Positions 8,990 to 17,830 of a stretch of DNA of 53,433 nt are shown here, piece after piece (positions within the stretch are counted from its first letter, which is position 1; each line of letters begins with the position of its first letter). The notes beneath the pieces are model-generated. The model was not told the origin of the DNA, did not search any database, and saw only the letters and a list, made by a program, of their open reading frames with translations. The position numbers were made by a program, and so were the translations under genes. The DNA is from Halorubrum yunnanense (lineage in GTDB: Archaea > Halobacteriota > Halobacteria > Halobacteriales > Haloferacaceae). The stretch spans positions 8,640-62,072 of the forward strand of contig NZ_JAODIX010000023.1 of the NCBI RefSeq assembly GCF_026586675.1. Reading direction: 5' to 3'.

Positions 8990-9454
8990 ATGCCCCGCGT
9001 TCCCTCCGACGGCGAGGGCGTCGCCTCGATACGCGTCTCGCTCGCCCGGAGCGGCGGCACTCGCCGCCCCTGCGTGCGGATTCCCGACGACGAGCTCGCC
9101 GACCGGGTCGAGTCCGGGAGCTGCGGGTCGCTGGCGGTCGACCCCGGCGACGTGATCCGGGTCGCGATCGAGCGCGAGGAGCACTACGCCCCCGTGACCG
9201 CCGACGGCTCGGGGCGGCTGATCCGCGGCGCGTTCGGTAACCGGCGGCTCGCGCGGGAGCCGGGCGAGGGGGAGAACCGGCTGGTCGCGTGGCTCGAGGC
9301 CAACGGCCGGGAGCCGGGCGACAGCGTCGTCCTCGACGTCGTCGTGCCGGGCGAGCTGTACGGGCTTCGGATCCCCGGCGAGCGGGTGGTGTACGAGGCG
9401 ACACGCGGACCGCGGTCGTCCCTGTCCGACATCGCGCGCGACCTGGACGGCTGA
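8990..9454 (+). CDS. Conserved haloarchaeal protein of unknown function
   Basis: A 154-aa acidic protein starting 13 bp after the rps6e stop, so probably co-transcribed with it. It is predicted to be mainly beta-strand: segments such as SIRVSLARSG, VRIPDDEL, DVIRVAIEREE, DSVVLDVVVPGELYGLRIPG look like a small barrel. There are no Cys pairs, nucleotide-binding loops or membrane segments. I do not recognise the function; position next to S6e is the only clue and is weak. Confidence 0.7.
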   Translation: MPRVPSDGEGVASIRVSLARSGGTRRPCVRIPDDELADRVESGSCGSLAVDPGDVIRVAIEREEHYAPVTADGSGRLIRGAFGNRRLAREPGEGENRLVAWLEANGREPGDSVVLDVVVPGELYGLRIPGERVVYEATRGPRSSLSDIARDLDG

Positions 9455-9539
9455 GGCGGCCGAGGGCCGCGGCTCCGGCGTCGCCGGTCCGCGGACCCGG
9501 GTCGGATCGCTTATTCTCGCTCGGACCCGATCCGGAGAC

Positions 9540-10625
9540 ATGAGAGAGGTCGACGCGGATCTGACGGCGCTCGACCGCGGGATCATCAACGCCTTCCAGG
9601 GCGGGTTTCCGGTGACCGAGCGGCCCTTCGAGCCGGCCGCGGCTGCACTCCGCGAGCACGGCGTCGACGTGACCGGGGCCGAGCTGTGCGAGCGCGTGCG
9701 CGAGCTCGACGACGAGGGAATCTTATCGCGATTCGGCGCGCTCGTCAACGCCGAGGAGATCGGCGGCGCGGCGTCGCTCGTCGCGATGCACGCGCCCGAG
9801 GACCGCTACGAGGAGATCGCGGACCTCGTCAACGAGTTCACCGCGGTCGCGCACAACTACGAGCGCGAGCACCCCCACCTCAACATGTGGTTCGTGGTGA
9901 GCGTCGCGGACCACCCGGACCCGGACAGGGACGGGGGCGATCGCGTCGAGGAGGTGCTCGCGGAGATCGAGGCCGCGACGGGCCAGGAGACGTTTAACCT
10001 CCCGAAGCTCCGCGAGTTCCACGTCGGCGCGAAGTTCCTTGTCGACGGGCCCGTCTCCGACGGCGACGTCGACCTGTCGGCCCTCGGCCCCGCCGTCACG
10101 CCGAGCGACCGGGGGACGCTCACGCGCGACGAGCGCGACCTCGTCGTCGAGATACAGGGCGGGCTCCCGATCACCGAGACGCCGTACGCCGACGTGGCGG
10201 CCGCGCTCGACGCCGACGTCGGCTGGGTGATCGAGACGGTAAAGCGGTTCGCGGCGGAGGGGAAGGTCCGCCGCGTCGGCGTCATCCCGAACCACTACGC
10301 GCTCGGGTACACGGAGAACGGGATGACGGTCTGGGACGTGCCCGAGGACGCCCTCGACGAGGTCGGCCCCGCGGTCGCCGCGCTCGGCTTCGTCACCCAC
10401 TGCTACGAGCGCCCCCGCCACGCGGGCGTCTGGGAGTACAACTTCTTCGCGATGACGCACGGGCGGACCGAGGCCGAGAGCGAGCGCCGCATCGCGGAGG
10501 TCAAAGAGGTGATGGACGAGTACTGGGACGTCGGGTCGAACGACTGGGACACGCTGTTCTCGACGCGGATCTTAAAGAAGACGGGGATCCGGATCGCCGA
10601 CCGGGCCGATAGCAACACGACGTGA
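9540..10625 (+). CDS. ahbAB: Siroheme decarboxylase, AhbA-AhbB fusion
   Basis: Siroheme decarboxylase removes two acetate carboxyls from siroheme to give didecarboxysiroheme in the alternative (siroheme-dependent) heme pathway. The 361-aa protein is a tandem of two homologous halves, each an Lrp/AsnC-like HTH plus ferredoxin-like domain: first half LDRGIINAFQGGFPVTERPF then HNYEREHPHLNMWFVV; second half LVVEIQGGLPITETPY then THCYERPRHAGVWEYNFFAM. In many organisms these halves are separate AhbA and AhbB subunits. The family is often mis-annotated as a transcription regulator. A CTTATT box lies 25-30 bp upstream. Its stop overlaps the next gene's GTG, forming the siroheme/heme operon. Confidence 0.9.
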   Translation: MREVDADLTALDRGIINAFQGGFPVTERPFEPAAAALREHGVDVTGAELCERVRELDDEGILSRFGALVNAEEIGGAASLVAMHAPEDRYEEIADLVNEFTAVAHNYEREHPHLNMWFVVSVADHPDPDRDGGDRVEEVLAEIEAATGQETFNLPKLREFHVGAKFLVDGPVSDGDVDLSALGPAVTPSDRGTLTRDERDLVVEIQGGLPITETPYADVAAALDADVGWVIETVKRFAAEGKVRRVGVIPNHYALGYTENGMTVWDVPEDALDEVGPAVAALGFVTHCYERPRHAGVWEYNFFAMTHGRTEAESERRIAEVKEVMDEYWDVGSNDWDTLFSTRILKKTGIRIADRADSNTT

Positions 10626-11317
10626 TCCCCCTCTACCACGACTTCGCCGGGGAGTCGGTGCTCGTGTTCGGCGGCGGCAGCGTCGGCGCGCGGAAGGCGT
10701 CGCGATTCGCGGACGAGGCCCGCGTCGTGGTCGTGAGCCCGGCGTTCGACGACCGCCTCGTCGACCTCGCGGAGGAGGGCGGCCGGAGCGGAGCCGGCGG
10801 TCCGGCGGTGGAGCTCGTCCGCGCCGCGCCGGACGCCGACGCGGTCGCCGGCTGGGTCGACCGAGTCGGACCGGCTCTCGTGGTCGCCGCCACCGACGAC
10901 GGGGCCGTCAACGCCGCGGCGGAGGCCGCCGCGCTCGACGCCGACCTGCTCGTCAACCGGACGGACGTGTCGGCCGCGGACGGCTCGGCGGGTCGGGAGG
11001 CCCGGAGCGTCGTCGTCCCGGCGACCGTCGAGGACGACCCGGTCAGCGTGGCGCTCTCGACGGGGGGTGCGAGTCCGGCGCTCGCGAAGGCGCTCCGCGA
11101 GCGCGTCGAGGCCGAGATCGACGGTGCCGGGGCGATGGCGGAGCTCTCCGGCGAGCTCCGCGCGGAGCTCAGAGAGCGCGGGATAGACCCCGAGGCGCGT
11201 CGGGAAGCGATCCGTCGCGTCGTGCGATCCGAGGGGGTTTGGAAGGGTTTACAAAAGGGGAGATCCAACGGTCGGAAAGAGGCGTATTCCGTGATCGAGG
11301 AGGAACTCAACCGATGA
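10622..11317 (+). CDS. sirC: Precorrin-2 dehydrogenase / sirohydrochlorin ferrochelatase-like (Met8/CysG N-terminal family)
   Basis: A 231-aa protein that should oxidise precorrin-2 to sirohydrochlorin with NAD+, supplying the siroheme used by the neighbouring decarboxylase. The N-terminal Rossmann motif VFGGGSVGARKASRF is at residues 14-28, VVAATDD near 88, and the substrate-side ALSTGGASPALAKALRE near 143-159. The length fits dehydrogenase-type (SirC/Met8 core) rather than three-domain CysG. The GTG start overlaps the ahbAB stop by four bases and the stop overlaps the hemA ATG, so the three genes are tightly coupled. Ferrochelatase activity is possible but not shown by sequence. Confidence 0.9.
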   Translation: MIPLYHDFAGESVLVFGGGSVGARKASRFADEARVVVVSPAFDDRLVDLAEEGGRSGAGGPAVELVRAAPDADAVAGWVDRVGPALVVAATDDGAVNAAAEAAALDADLLVNRTDVSAADGSAGREARSVVVPATVEDDPVSVALSTGGASPALAKALRERVEAEIDGAGAMAELSGELRAELRERGIDPEARREAIRRVVRSEGVWKGLQKGRSNGRKEAYSVIEEELNR

Positions 11318-12654
11318 AGGAGACGGGAGCCATCGCCGGCGTGAGCGTCGCTCACGCCCGCGCGACGGTCGACGAGATCGAGTCGGCCGGCGGCGACGGC
11401 GTCCGCGCGACCGTCTCGGACCTGCTCGCGCGCGACGGCGTCGAGGAGGCGTTCGCCCTCCAGACGTGCAACCGCTCGGAGGCGTTCGTCGTCACCGACC
11501 GGACCGTCGAGGGGGCCGACGCGCTGGCGTCGTTCGCGCCCGACGTCCGCGGTGGCTCGGTCCGCCGACTCGACCACGAGGAGAGCTTGGAACACCTGAT
11601 GCGCGTCGCCTCCGGATTGGAGTCGCTCGTGCTCGGGGAAGACCAGATCATCGGCCAGCTGCGGGAGGCGTACGAGGAGTCGAAGTCCGCGGGCGGCATC
11701 GGCCCGGTCCTCAAAGACGGGGTGACGAAGGCGCTCCACGTCGGGGAGCGCGCGCGGAACGAGACGTCGATCAACGAGGGGGTCGTCTCGCTCGGCTCGG
11801 CCGCGGTCCGGTTGGCCGCGACCGAGATCGACCTCACCGACGGGTCGGCGGTCGTCGTCGGCGCCGGCGAGATGGGGACGCTCGCGGCCCGGACGCTCGA
11901 CGACACGGCTGTCTCCGAGATCGTCGTCGCCAACCGAACGGTGCCGAACGCGGAGTTCGTCGCCGGGGAGGTCGACACGCCCGCCGAGGCCGTGCCGCTC
12001 GCGGACCTGCCGGCGGTCGTGCCGGACGCCGACCTCGTGATCACGGCGACCGGGAGCCCGGAGCCGATCGTCGGAGCGGAGCACCTCAAGGACGCGGGGC
12101 GGCTCGTCTGTATCGACATCGCGCAGCCCCGGGACGTCGACCCCGCGATCGCCGAGCGCGACGGGCTCACGCTGTACGACATCGACGCGTTAGAGGACGT
12201 GACGCGGCAGACCCGCGAGAGCCGCGAGGCGGAGGCGCGCGACGTCGAGGCGATCATCGACGAGGAGCTCGACCGCATCCTGCAGGCGTACAAGCGCAAG
12301 CGCGCGGACGACGCCATCTCCGCGATGTACGCGGGCGCCGACCGCGTGAAGGCCCGCGAGGTCGACCGCGCGCTCTCGAAGCTGGAGTCGCAGGGCGGGC
12401 TGACCGACGAGCAGCGCGAGACCGTCGAGGACATGGCGGACGCGCTGGTCGGCCAGCTGCTCGCGGCTCCCACCAGCTCGCTGCGCGACGCCGCCGGCGA
12501 GGACGACTGGGAGACGATCCGGACCGCGCTCCGCCTGTTCGACCCCGAGTTCGACGCGCCGCCAGACGTCCTGGGCAGGGGGTCGTCGAGCGAGGGGGGC
12601 GCCCCCGAGCTCGACGGCCCGCCGGAGTCGGTCGCCGAAGAGCTGGACGATTAG
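11314..12654 (+). CDS. hemA: Glutamyl-tRNA reductase
   Basis: HemA reduces glutamyl-tRNA to glutamate-1-semialdehyde, the first committed step of tetrapyrrole synthesis. The 446-aa protein has the catalytic-Cys motif QTCNRSEAF near residue 50, the signature GEDQIIGQLREAY near 108, ERARNETSINEGVVSLGS near 145-163, the NADPH Rossmann loop VVGAGEMGTLAART near 185, and a C-terminal dimerisation helix ending in an acidic, disordered tail. ATG 11314 overlaps the preceding stop (ATGA) and starts the family sequence; the in-frame ATG at 11239 lies inside the upstream gene. HemA being third in the operon links tetrapyrrole entry to siroheme-branch genes. Confidence 0.95.
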   Translation: MKETGAIAGVSVAHARATVDEIESAGGDGVRATVSDLLARDGVEEAFALQTCNRSEAFVVTDRTVEGADALASFAPDVRGGSVRRLDHEESLEHLMRVASGLESLVLGEDQIIGQLREAYEESKSAGGIGPVLKDGVTKALHVGERARNETSINEGVVSLGSAAVRLAATEIDLTDGSAVVVGAGEMGTLAARTLDDTAVSEIVVANRTVPNAEFVAGEVDTPAEAVPLADLPAVVPDADLVITATGSPEPIVGAEHLKDAGRLVCIDIAQPRDVDPAIAERDGLTLYDIDALEDVTRQTRESREAEARDVEAIIDEELDRILQAYKRKRADDAISAMYAGADRVKAREVDRALSKLESQGGLTDEQRETVEDMADALVGQLLAAPTSSLRDAAGEDDWETIRTALRLFDPEFDAPPDVLGRGSSSEGGAPELDGPPESVAEELDD

Positions 12655-12713
12655 GCCGGTTCGAGCGCGGTCTCGGTGGGTTCCGTCGGAGCGGATTGAT
12701 CGGGACGTCTCGT

Positions 12714-12851
12714 CTATTTATAAGCGGTCGATCTGACGGCGGCGGTGAACGCCTCCAGCGGCCGGCCGCTCGCTTATAAGTAGTTGACGCCAGATCGACG
12801 AAGAACACCGCCAAAGCCCAAGCCTCGTCGCCGGCGGCTCTGCCGCCGGCT
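12714..12851 (-). repeat. Dispersed structured element, copy C (internally deleted, minus orientation)
   Basis: Read on the minus strand from 12850, this begins with a hairpin of two 9-base arms (12830-12838 and 12842-12850) around a 3-base loop, then CGACGAGGCT, then directly TTGGGCTTTGG and a GTGTTC box. It then has two modules of about 57 bp, each ending in a TTATAA box (12717-12722 and 12774-12779). The same blocks occur in copies A and B, but there they are about 150 bp apart, so this copy looks like a deletion product joined at a shared CTGGGG-like sequence. It sits between hemA and the Nif3-like gene and has no convincing ORF. Confidence 0.7.
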
Positions 12852-13000
12852 GTCAGAGGGATCTCCGGTCTCTCGCTACTCGCGCCCGTGGGGCGCTTGA
12901 GGGCGCGCGCCGGTACGGTGATGAGGTACGAGTTGTCCGCTGCGAACCTCGTCGTTCGACCGCAGGCCCGGCCGGATCCGGTGTCCCGAGCAGTTCGCCT
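12852..13000. other. Intergenic DNA without a recognised gene
   Basis: Between repeat copy C and the Nif3-like promoter. It contains short inverted GC-rich stretches (for example GCGCCC around 12884 and GGGCGC around 12892) but no ORF with haloarchaeal codon habit and no clear RNA gene. It may hold decayed parts of the copy C element. Confidence 0.4.
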
Positions 13001-13001
13001 T

Positions 13002-13010
13002 CTTTTAACT
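13002..13010 (+). promoter_or_regulatory. TATA-like box of the Nif3-like gene
   Basis: CTTTTAACT lies 23-31 bp before ATG 13033, an archaeal TATA box position consistent with a leaderless transcript. Confidence 0.5.
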
Positions 13011-13032
13011 CCCTCCGGCCGTACCCGCCGAC

Positions 13033-13809
13033 ATGCGACTCTCCGAGTACGCGGGACGGCTCGACGACGCGCTCGACACGGCGGCGTACGCCGACGTCGA
13101 CGCCAGCGCGAACGGGGTACAGGTCGGTCCGGACGACGCCGAGGTCGAGCGCGTCGCGTTCGCGGTCGACGCCGCGGCGGCGACGATCGAGGCCGCGGCC
13201 GACGCGGCCGCCGACGTCCTCGTCGTCCACCACGGGATCTCGTGGGGGGGCTTCGATCGCGTTACGGGCCAGACGTACGACCGGGTCGAGGCGCTGATCG
13301 AGAACGACATCGCGCTATACGTCTCGCATCTTCCGCTGGACGGCCACGCCGACCTCGGCAACGCGGCCGGCGTCGCCGGCGCCATCGGCCTGGAAGAGCG
13401 CGAGCCGTTCGGCGAGATCGGCCCGGTCACGATCGGGACGGTCGGGGAGCTGGCGGAGCCGCTCCCGGCCGCGTCGATCCGCGAGACCCTCGACGGGTTC
13501 GAAGGGCAGCCGGACGGCGAGGCGTCGCCGACGCGGGTGCTCGACTTCGGACCGGACGAGATCGAGCGCGTCGCGATCGTCACCGGTTCGGGCGTCGACT
13601 GGCTCGACGAGGCCGCGGAAGCCGGCGCCGACGCGCTGATCACGGGCGAGGGGAAAGGGCAGGTCTACCACGACGCGCGGGAGGCGGGGGTCACCGTCTT
13701 CCTCGCGGGCCACTACGCGACCGAGACGTTCGGGGTGCGGTCCCTCGAGTCGCTGTCGGCGGGGTGGGGACTGGAGACGGAGTACGTGAGCCACCCGACC
13801 GGGCTCTGA
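13033..13809 (+). CDS. Nif3-like dinuclear metal-centre protein
   Basis: A 258-aa member of the NIF3/DUF34 family, toroidal hexamers with a two-metal site whose biochemical role is unsettled (related proteins have been linked to GTP cyclohydrolase I-like chemistry and metal handling). Ligand motifs are visible: VLVVHHGISWGG near residues 63-74, YVSHLPLDGHADLGNA near 95-110, and the C-terminal GEGKGQVYHDAREAGV then LAGHYATETFG near 220-240 carrying the last His and Glu ligands. The length is that of the short family form without the inserted PII-like domain. It is followed by tgtA on the same strand after 105 bp. Confidence 0.92.
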   Translation: MRLSEYAGRLDDALDTAAYADVDASANGVQVGPDDAEVERVAFAVDAAAATIEAAADAAADVLVVHHGISWGGFDRVTGQTYDRVEALIENDIALYVSHLPLDGHADLGNAAGVAGAIGLEEREPFGEIGPVTIGTVGELAEPLPAASIRETLDGFEGQPDGEASPTRVLDFGPDEIERVAIVTGSGVDWLDEAAEAGADALITGEGKGQVYHDAREAGVTVFLAGHYATETFGVRSLESLSAGWGLETEYVSHPTGL

Positions 13810-13842
13810 GCGGGAGCCGACCGGTCGCGCGGCGCGGCCCGT

Positions 13843-13886
13843 CGTCCCCGAACGCAACCCCTGCCGTCCGTCCCCGAACGCAACCC
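13843..13886 (+). repeat. 18-bp direct repeat upstream of tgtA
   Basis: CGTCCCCGAACGCAACCC occurs at 13843-13860 and again at 13869-13886, 26 bp apart. The second copy runs straight into the CTTACC box that is the likely TATA region of tgtA (start 13915). This may be a promoter duplication; no regulator is known for it. Confidence 0.6.
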
Positions 13887-13914
13887 TTACCGCCCGCGTC
13901 CGCCCACTCCGGGT

Positions 13915-15432
13915 ATGCGCGATCACTTCGAGGTCCGGGACCACGACGCCGCCGGGCGGATCGGCCGGCTGGAGGTCCCCCGCGCGGGCGTCACCGTCGA
14001 GACGCCCGCGTTGCTGCCGGTCGTCAACCCCAACGTGCTCACGGTCGAGCCGTCGCGGCTCCGCGAGGAGTTCGGCGCGGAGATGCTGATCACGAACTCC
14101 TACATCATCCGGAGTACGGACCGGATCCGGGATCGGGTGCTGGAGGAGGGGCTCCACGACTTCCTCGGCTTCGACGGCGCGATCATGACCGACTCCGGCT
14201 CCTTCCAGCTCGCCGAGTACGGCGACATCGACGTGACCACCGCGGAGATAATCGAGTTCCAGCGCGAGATCGGCAGCGACGTGGCGACCCCCGTCGACGT
14301 CCCGACGCCGCCCGACGTCGACCGCGAGCGCGCCGAGCGGGAGCTGGAGACCACGGAGCGCGCCCTCGCCGACGCCGAGGCCGCGGAGACGGGCGACATG
14401 CTCGTTAACGCCCCCGTGCAGGGGTCGACGTTCCCGGACCTCCGCGAGGCGGCGGGGCGACGCGCGACGAACACCGACCTCGACGTGTTCCCGGTCGGCG
14501 CGATGGTCCCCCTGTTGAACTCCTACCGCTACGCCGAGGTGGTCGAGGCGGTGCGCGCCGCGAAGCGCGGGCTCGATCCGGACGCGCCGGTCCACCTGTT
14601 CGGCGCCGGCCACCCCATGATGCTCGCGCTAGCGGTCGCCGCCGGCTGCGACCTGTTCGACTCGGCGGCCTACGCGCTGATGGCGCGCGACGGGCGCTAC
14701 CTGACGGTCTCCGGGACGGAGCACCTCGAGGAGATGGAGTACTTCCCCTGTTCGTGTCCGGTCTGCGCCGAGCACACGCCGGCGGAGCTGCGGGCGATGG
14801 ACGGGAACGACGGCGCCGACGAGGGCGACGCCGACGCGTCCGCCGAGCAGCTCCTCGCCGAGCACAACCTCCACGTCACCTTCGAGGAGCTCCGCCGCGT
14901 GAAGGCCGCGATCCGGTCGGGGAACCTCCTCGAACTGGTCGACCGGCGCGCCCGCGGCCACCCCGCGATGCTCGACGGCTACCGCGCGCTGCTGGACCAC
15001 GCCGACGAACTGGAGCGCATCGACCCCGTCTCGAAGGACGCGTTCTTCTACACCTCCCACGAGTCGGCCCGGCGCCCGGAGATCCGGCGCCACCGCGACC
15101 GGCTCGCCCGACTCGAGGTACCGGACCACCTGCTGCTCACGGAGTCAAACGCGCCGTCGACCCACGAATACGACGCGGTGTGGCGCGTGAAACCGCCCTT
15201 CGGGCCCTTCCCGCGGGCGCTCTCGGAGACGTACCCGCTCACCGCGGAGGTCCCGGAGCGGCTCGACGACGCGGCGCGGGTCGCCGCAGCCGAAGGCGTC
15301 GCCGCCCTCGCGTCGGCGAACCCCGACTCAGAGGTCACCCTCGGTCACGACGGGTGGCCCGAGGCCGCGCTCGACGCCGTCCCCGACCGCGTCGAGACGG
15401 AGGACCTGCGGACCCTCGGGCGGTCGGAGTAG
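13915..15432 (+). CDS. tgtA: tRNA-guanine(15) transglycosylase (archaeosine pathway)
   Basis: TgtA exchanges guanine-15 in the D-loop of archaeal tRNA for preQ0, the first tRNA-bound step to archaeosine. The 505-aa protein has the TIM-barrel start [27 protein letters not shown] near 94 with the proton-relay Asp just before, the nucleophile region [11 protein letters not shown] near 168, [10 protein letters not shown] near 236 and the zinc site [10 protein letters not shown] with a later His in LAEHNLHV near 280-325. Length is typical of a haloarchaeal TgtA without the PUA tail seen in some archaea. A PUA-bearing paralogue, arcS, lies 578 bp downstream. Confidence 0.95.
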   Translation: MRDHFEVRDHDAAGRIGRLEVPRAGVTVETPALLPVVNPNVLTVEPSRLREEFGAEMLITNSYIIRSTDRIRDRVLEEGLHDFLGFDGAIMTDSGSFQLAEYGDIDVTTAEIIEFQREIGSDVATPVDVPTPPDVDRERAERELETTERALADAEAAETGDMLVNAPVQGSTFPDLREAAGRRATNTDLDVFPVGAMVPLLNSYRYAEVVEAVRAAKRGLDPDAPVHLFGAGHPMMLALAVAAGCDLFDSAAYALMARDGRYLTVSGTEHLEEMEYFPCSCPVCAEHTPAELRAMDGNDGADEGDADASAEQLLAEHNLHVTFEELRRVKAAIRSGNLLELVDRRARGHPAMLDGYRALLDHADELERIDPVSKDAFFYTSHESARRPEIRRHRDRLARLEVPDHLLLTESNAPSTHEYDAVWRVKPPFGPFPRALSETYPLTAEVPERLDDAARVAAAEGVAALASANPDSEVTLGHDGWPEAALDAVPDRVETEDLRTLGRSE

Positions 15433-15474
15433 CCCGGGGCGGCGGTGGTCGGGGACCGGCCGCCGGTCGACCCC

Positions 15475-15906
15475 TCACATCCGCTCCGAGTAGTCCCAGG
15501 TGTGAAGTCGCTCCGGCTCGATCCGGATCTGGACCTCCTCGCGCTCCGGACGGAGGAGCCGCTCCCCGGTCGGGTTGTCGGCGCCGCCGAGGTAGCGCTC
15601 CAGCAGGGCGCGGAGCAGCTCCTTGTCCGCGTCCGGGGACACCGTCGCGCGGCCGCGTCCCCTGACGCCTTTATACGGCGGGTCGTTCGTCGACACCTCG
15701 AATGAGACGTGGTCGTCGTGCGCGAGGAACGAGACGAGGTCGGCGTCGGCGCTCGTCGCGCAGTTGACAGCGCCGTCCCACGAGAACCACAGCGAAACGA
15801 GCCACGGGTCGTCCGCGGGAGTGTGACAGCCGAGGCGGACCGGTACGCGCGCGTCGGTCAGGAACTCGTCGACGCGGTCGCGGTCCCACGGGCCGGAGGG
15901 GTCCAT
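15475..15906 (-). CDS. Pyridoxamine 5'-phosphate oxidase-fold (split-barrel FMN-binding) protein
   Basis: A 143-aa protein with the split-barrel fold of the PNPOx-like flavin-binding families. Segments VDEFLTDARVPVRLGCHT, PWLVSLWFSWDGAVNCAT, DHVSFEVSTNDPPYKGVRGRGRATV and a C-terminal WDYSERM follow the strand order of haloarchaeal and actinobacterial small PNPOx-like proteins; it may bind FMN, F420 or heme rather than make pyridoxal phosphate. ATG 15906 is preferred because sequence upstream in the frame is antisense-like and arginine-rich. It is inserted on the opposite strand between the two archaeosine genes, with no clear functional tie. Confidence 0.8.
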   Translation of the reverse strand: MDPSGPWDRDRVDEFLTDARVPVRLGCHTPADDPWLVSLWFSWDGAVNCATSADADLVSFLAHDDHVSFEVSTNDPPYKGVRGRGRATVSPDADKELLRALLERYLGGADNPTGERLLRPEREEVQIRIEPERLHTWDYSERM

Positions 15907-16010
15907 GCTATCTATTCGGCCGGTTCCGCCGTAACGATTGCGGCCGGATCCGTCCCGACGCTCCCGGCCCGGAACACAAGAGAATTGACCGTCCCCGCGC
16001 GAGAGAGCGT

Positions 16011-17813
16011 ATGACCGATTACTTCGAGGTCCACGAGCGCGACGGCGCCGCCCGACTCGGGGAGCTGCGGCTCGCCGAGCCCGCCGCGACGCCGGCGCTG
16101 GCGGACCCGTTCCTCGAGGACGCGGGCAGCCTCTGGGCCGGCGACCGCGAGGTGCCTGACGGCGACAAGGCGTCGCTAACAATCCTGCCGCACCGCTCGT
16201 TCCCCGCGGGGACCCGCGAGGAGGTCCGCGAGTCGTTCGCGGTCGGCCACCCGGACGTCGACTACCCCTCCGCGGCGGTCGTGGACAGCCGGAGCGCTCG
16301 GGACGTGGGCGCCGACGCGTACCTGCTCTCGGACGCGGCCGGGTTCGTCGGCCACGGCGAGGGGTTCCGCGACGCGGTGGTGGCGGCGAAGGAGGCCCTC
16401 CCGGCCGACACGGCCCTGATGCTTTCGGGTGTCGCCACGCCGCGGAACGTCGCGCTCCTCGCGTACGCCGGCGTCGACCTCGTGGACGCGACGCTCGTCC
16501 GGGCAAAGGGGACGCAGGGAATGTACCTCACCGCCGACGCCGAGCACTTCCTCGAGGACCTCGACGAGCTGCCGTGCGCCTGCCCCGCCTGCGCACAGCC
16601 CCGCGACGAGTTCACCCGCGCCGACTGCGCCGAGCACAACGTCAACGCGCTCCGCGCCGAGCTCCGGCGGGTCCGCGAGCGCATCCGCGCGGGTCGCCTG
16701 CGGGATTACATCGAGGGGCAGACTCGTCACGAGCAGTGGCTCACGGCCGCGTTCCGCGAGTTCGACGACCAGTGGGGGTACATGGAAGAGCGGACCCCCC
16801 TCATGCGCGACGCCGAGGTGACCGCGGCGACCGCGGAGACGCTGGACCGCGTCGAGATCCGTCGGTTCGCCGACCGGGTGACGAGCCGGTACCGGAACCG
16901 GTTCACGGACCAGCCGCTCGTGTTGGTTCCCTGCTCGGCCACGAAGCCGTACAGCGACTCGCAGAGCCACGGCCAGTTCCACGACGCGATCCAGTGGCGC
17001 GGCCACACCGTCTCGATGACCTCGCCGATCGGCGTGGTCCCCCAGGAGCTGGAGACGACCTATCCGGCCCAGCACTACGACGCGGTCGTCACCGGCGACT
17101 GGGGCGAAGACGAGATCGGCTTCGTCGCCGAGGCGCTCCGGCGGTATCTGGAGCGGAACGACTACTCCCGAGTGATCGCGCACATCCCGGAGGACGGCTA
17201 CCGCGAGATCTGCGAGCGCGTCGAGAGCGACCCCGCGATCGACATCGCCTTCGAGTACACCTGCGTCGGCCATCCGACGAGCGACGAGTCGCTCGGTGAG
17301 CTCAACGCCGCCCTGCAGGGCGAGCCCGCCTACAGCAAGCGCGAGCGCGAACACAACACGGTTCGGGCGATCGCCGACTACCTCCTCGGCGACGGCGCCG
17401 GCGACGACCTGTTCGGCGGGCCGGGCGAGGCCGACATCCGCACGACCGGGCGCTACCCCAAGCTGCAGGTGTGGGGCGACGACCCCGACGCCGGCCGCGA
17501 GGGCGAGCCGGGCGAGCAACTCGCGACGATGGTGCCGCAGTACGGTACCCTCTCTTTCACCCTTGCCGGCGCGCGCCGGTGGGTCGCGAGCGACGCGCCC
17601 GCGAAACGGGTCGAGATCGACCGGTTCGTCCCCCACGGCTCCGTGCTCGCGCCCGGCGTCGTCAACGCGGACGACGAGATCCGGGTCGGCGACGAGGTCG
17701 TCATCGAGGGGCCGAAGGCGTTCGCGGTCGGCCGCGCCGAGATGTCCGGCCCGGAGATGGTCGACTCGACGCGCGGCGTCGCCAGCGAGGTCCGGCACGT
17801 CGACGAGAAGTAG
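16011..17813 (+). CDS. arcS: Archaeosine synthase ArcS (TgtA2)
   Basis: ArcS converts preQ0-15 in tRNA to archaeosine by amidation, completing the pathway begun by TgtA. The 600-aa protein retains a diverged TGT-like N-terminal half with a zinc site (CACPACAQ near 188 and a later His in AEHNVNAL) but lacks the TGT catalytic context. The ArcS-specific block PCSATKPYSDSQSHGQF lies near 304-320, and a PUA RNA-binding domain occupies about 520-600 (VLAPGVVNADDEIRVGDEVV, AVGRAEMSG). ATG 16011 begins the family N-terminus. Having TgtA and ArcS within 4 kb is common in haloarchaea. Confidence 0.94.
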   Translation: MTDYFEVHERDGAARLGELRLAEPAATPALADPFLEDAGSLWAGDREVPDGDKASLTILPHRSFPAGTREEVRESFAVGHPDVDYPSAAVVDSRSARDVGADAYLLSDAAGFVGHGEGFRDAVVAAKEALPADTALMLSGVATPRNVALLAYAGVDLVDATLVRAKGTQGMYLTADAEHFLEDLDELPCACPACAQPRDEFTRADCAEHNVNALRAELRRVRERIRAGRLRDYIEGQTRHEQWLTAAFREFDDQWGYMEERTPLMRDAEVTAATAETLDRVEIRRFADRVTSRYRNRFTDQPLVLVPCSATKPYSDSQSHGQFHDAIQWRGHTVSMTSPIGVVPQELETTYPAQHYDAVVTGDWGEDEIGFVAEALRRYLERNDYSRVIAHIPEDGYREICERVESDPAIDIAFEYTCVGHPTSDESLGELNAALQGEPAYSKREREHNTVRAIADYLLGDGAGDDLFGGPGEADIRTTGRYPKLQVWGDDPDAGREGEPGEQLATMVPQYGTLSFTLAGARRWVASDAPAKRVEIDRFVPHGSVLAPGVVNADDEIRVGDEVVIEGPKAFAVGRAEMSGPEMVDSTRGVASEVRHVDEK

Positions 17814-17830
17814 CGGCTGCGGCGAGAGTT

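Noticed and set aside
9540-10625. Annotation of the AhbAB gene as an Lrp/AsnC transcription regulator
   Set aside because: The HTH-like folds are shared by siroheme decarboxylase. The tandem half structure, the YEREHPHLNMWF and YERPRHAGVWEYN motifs and the overlap with sirC and hemA favour the enzyme.
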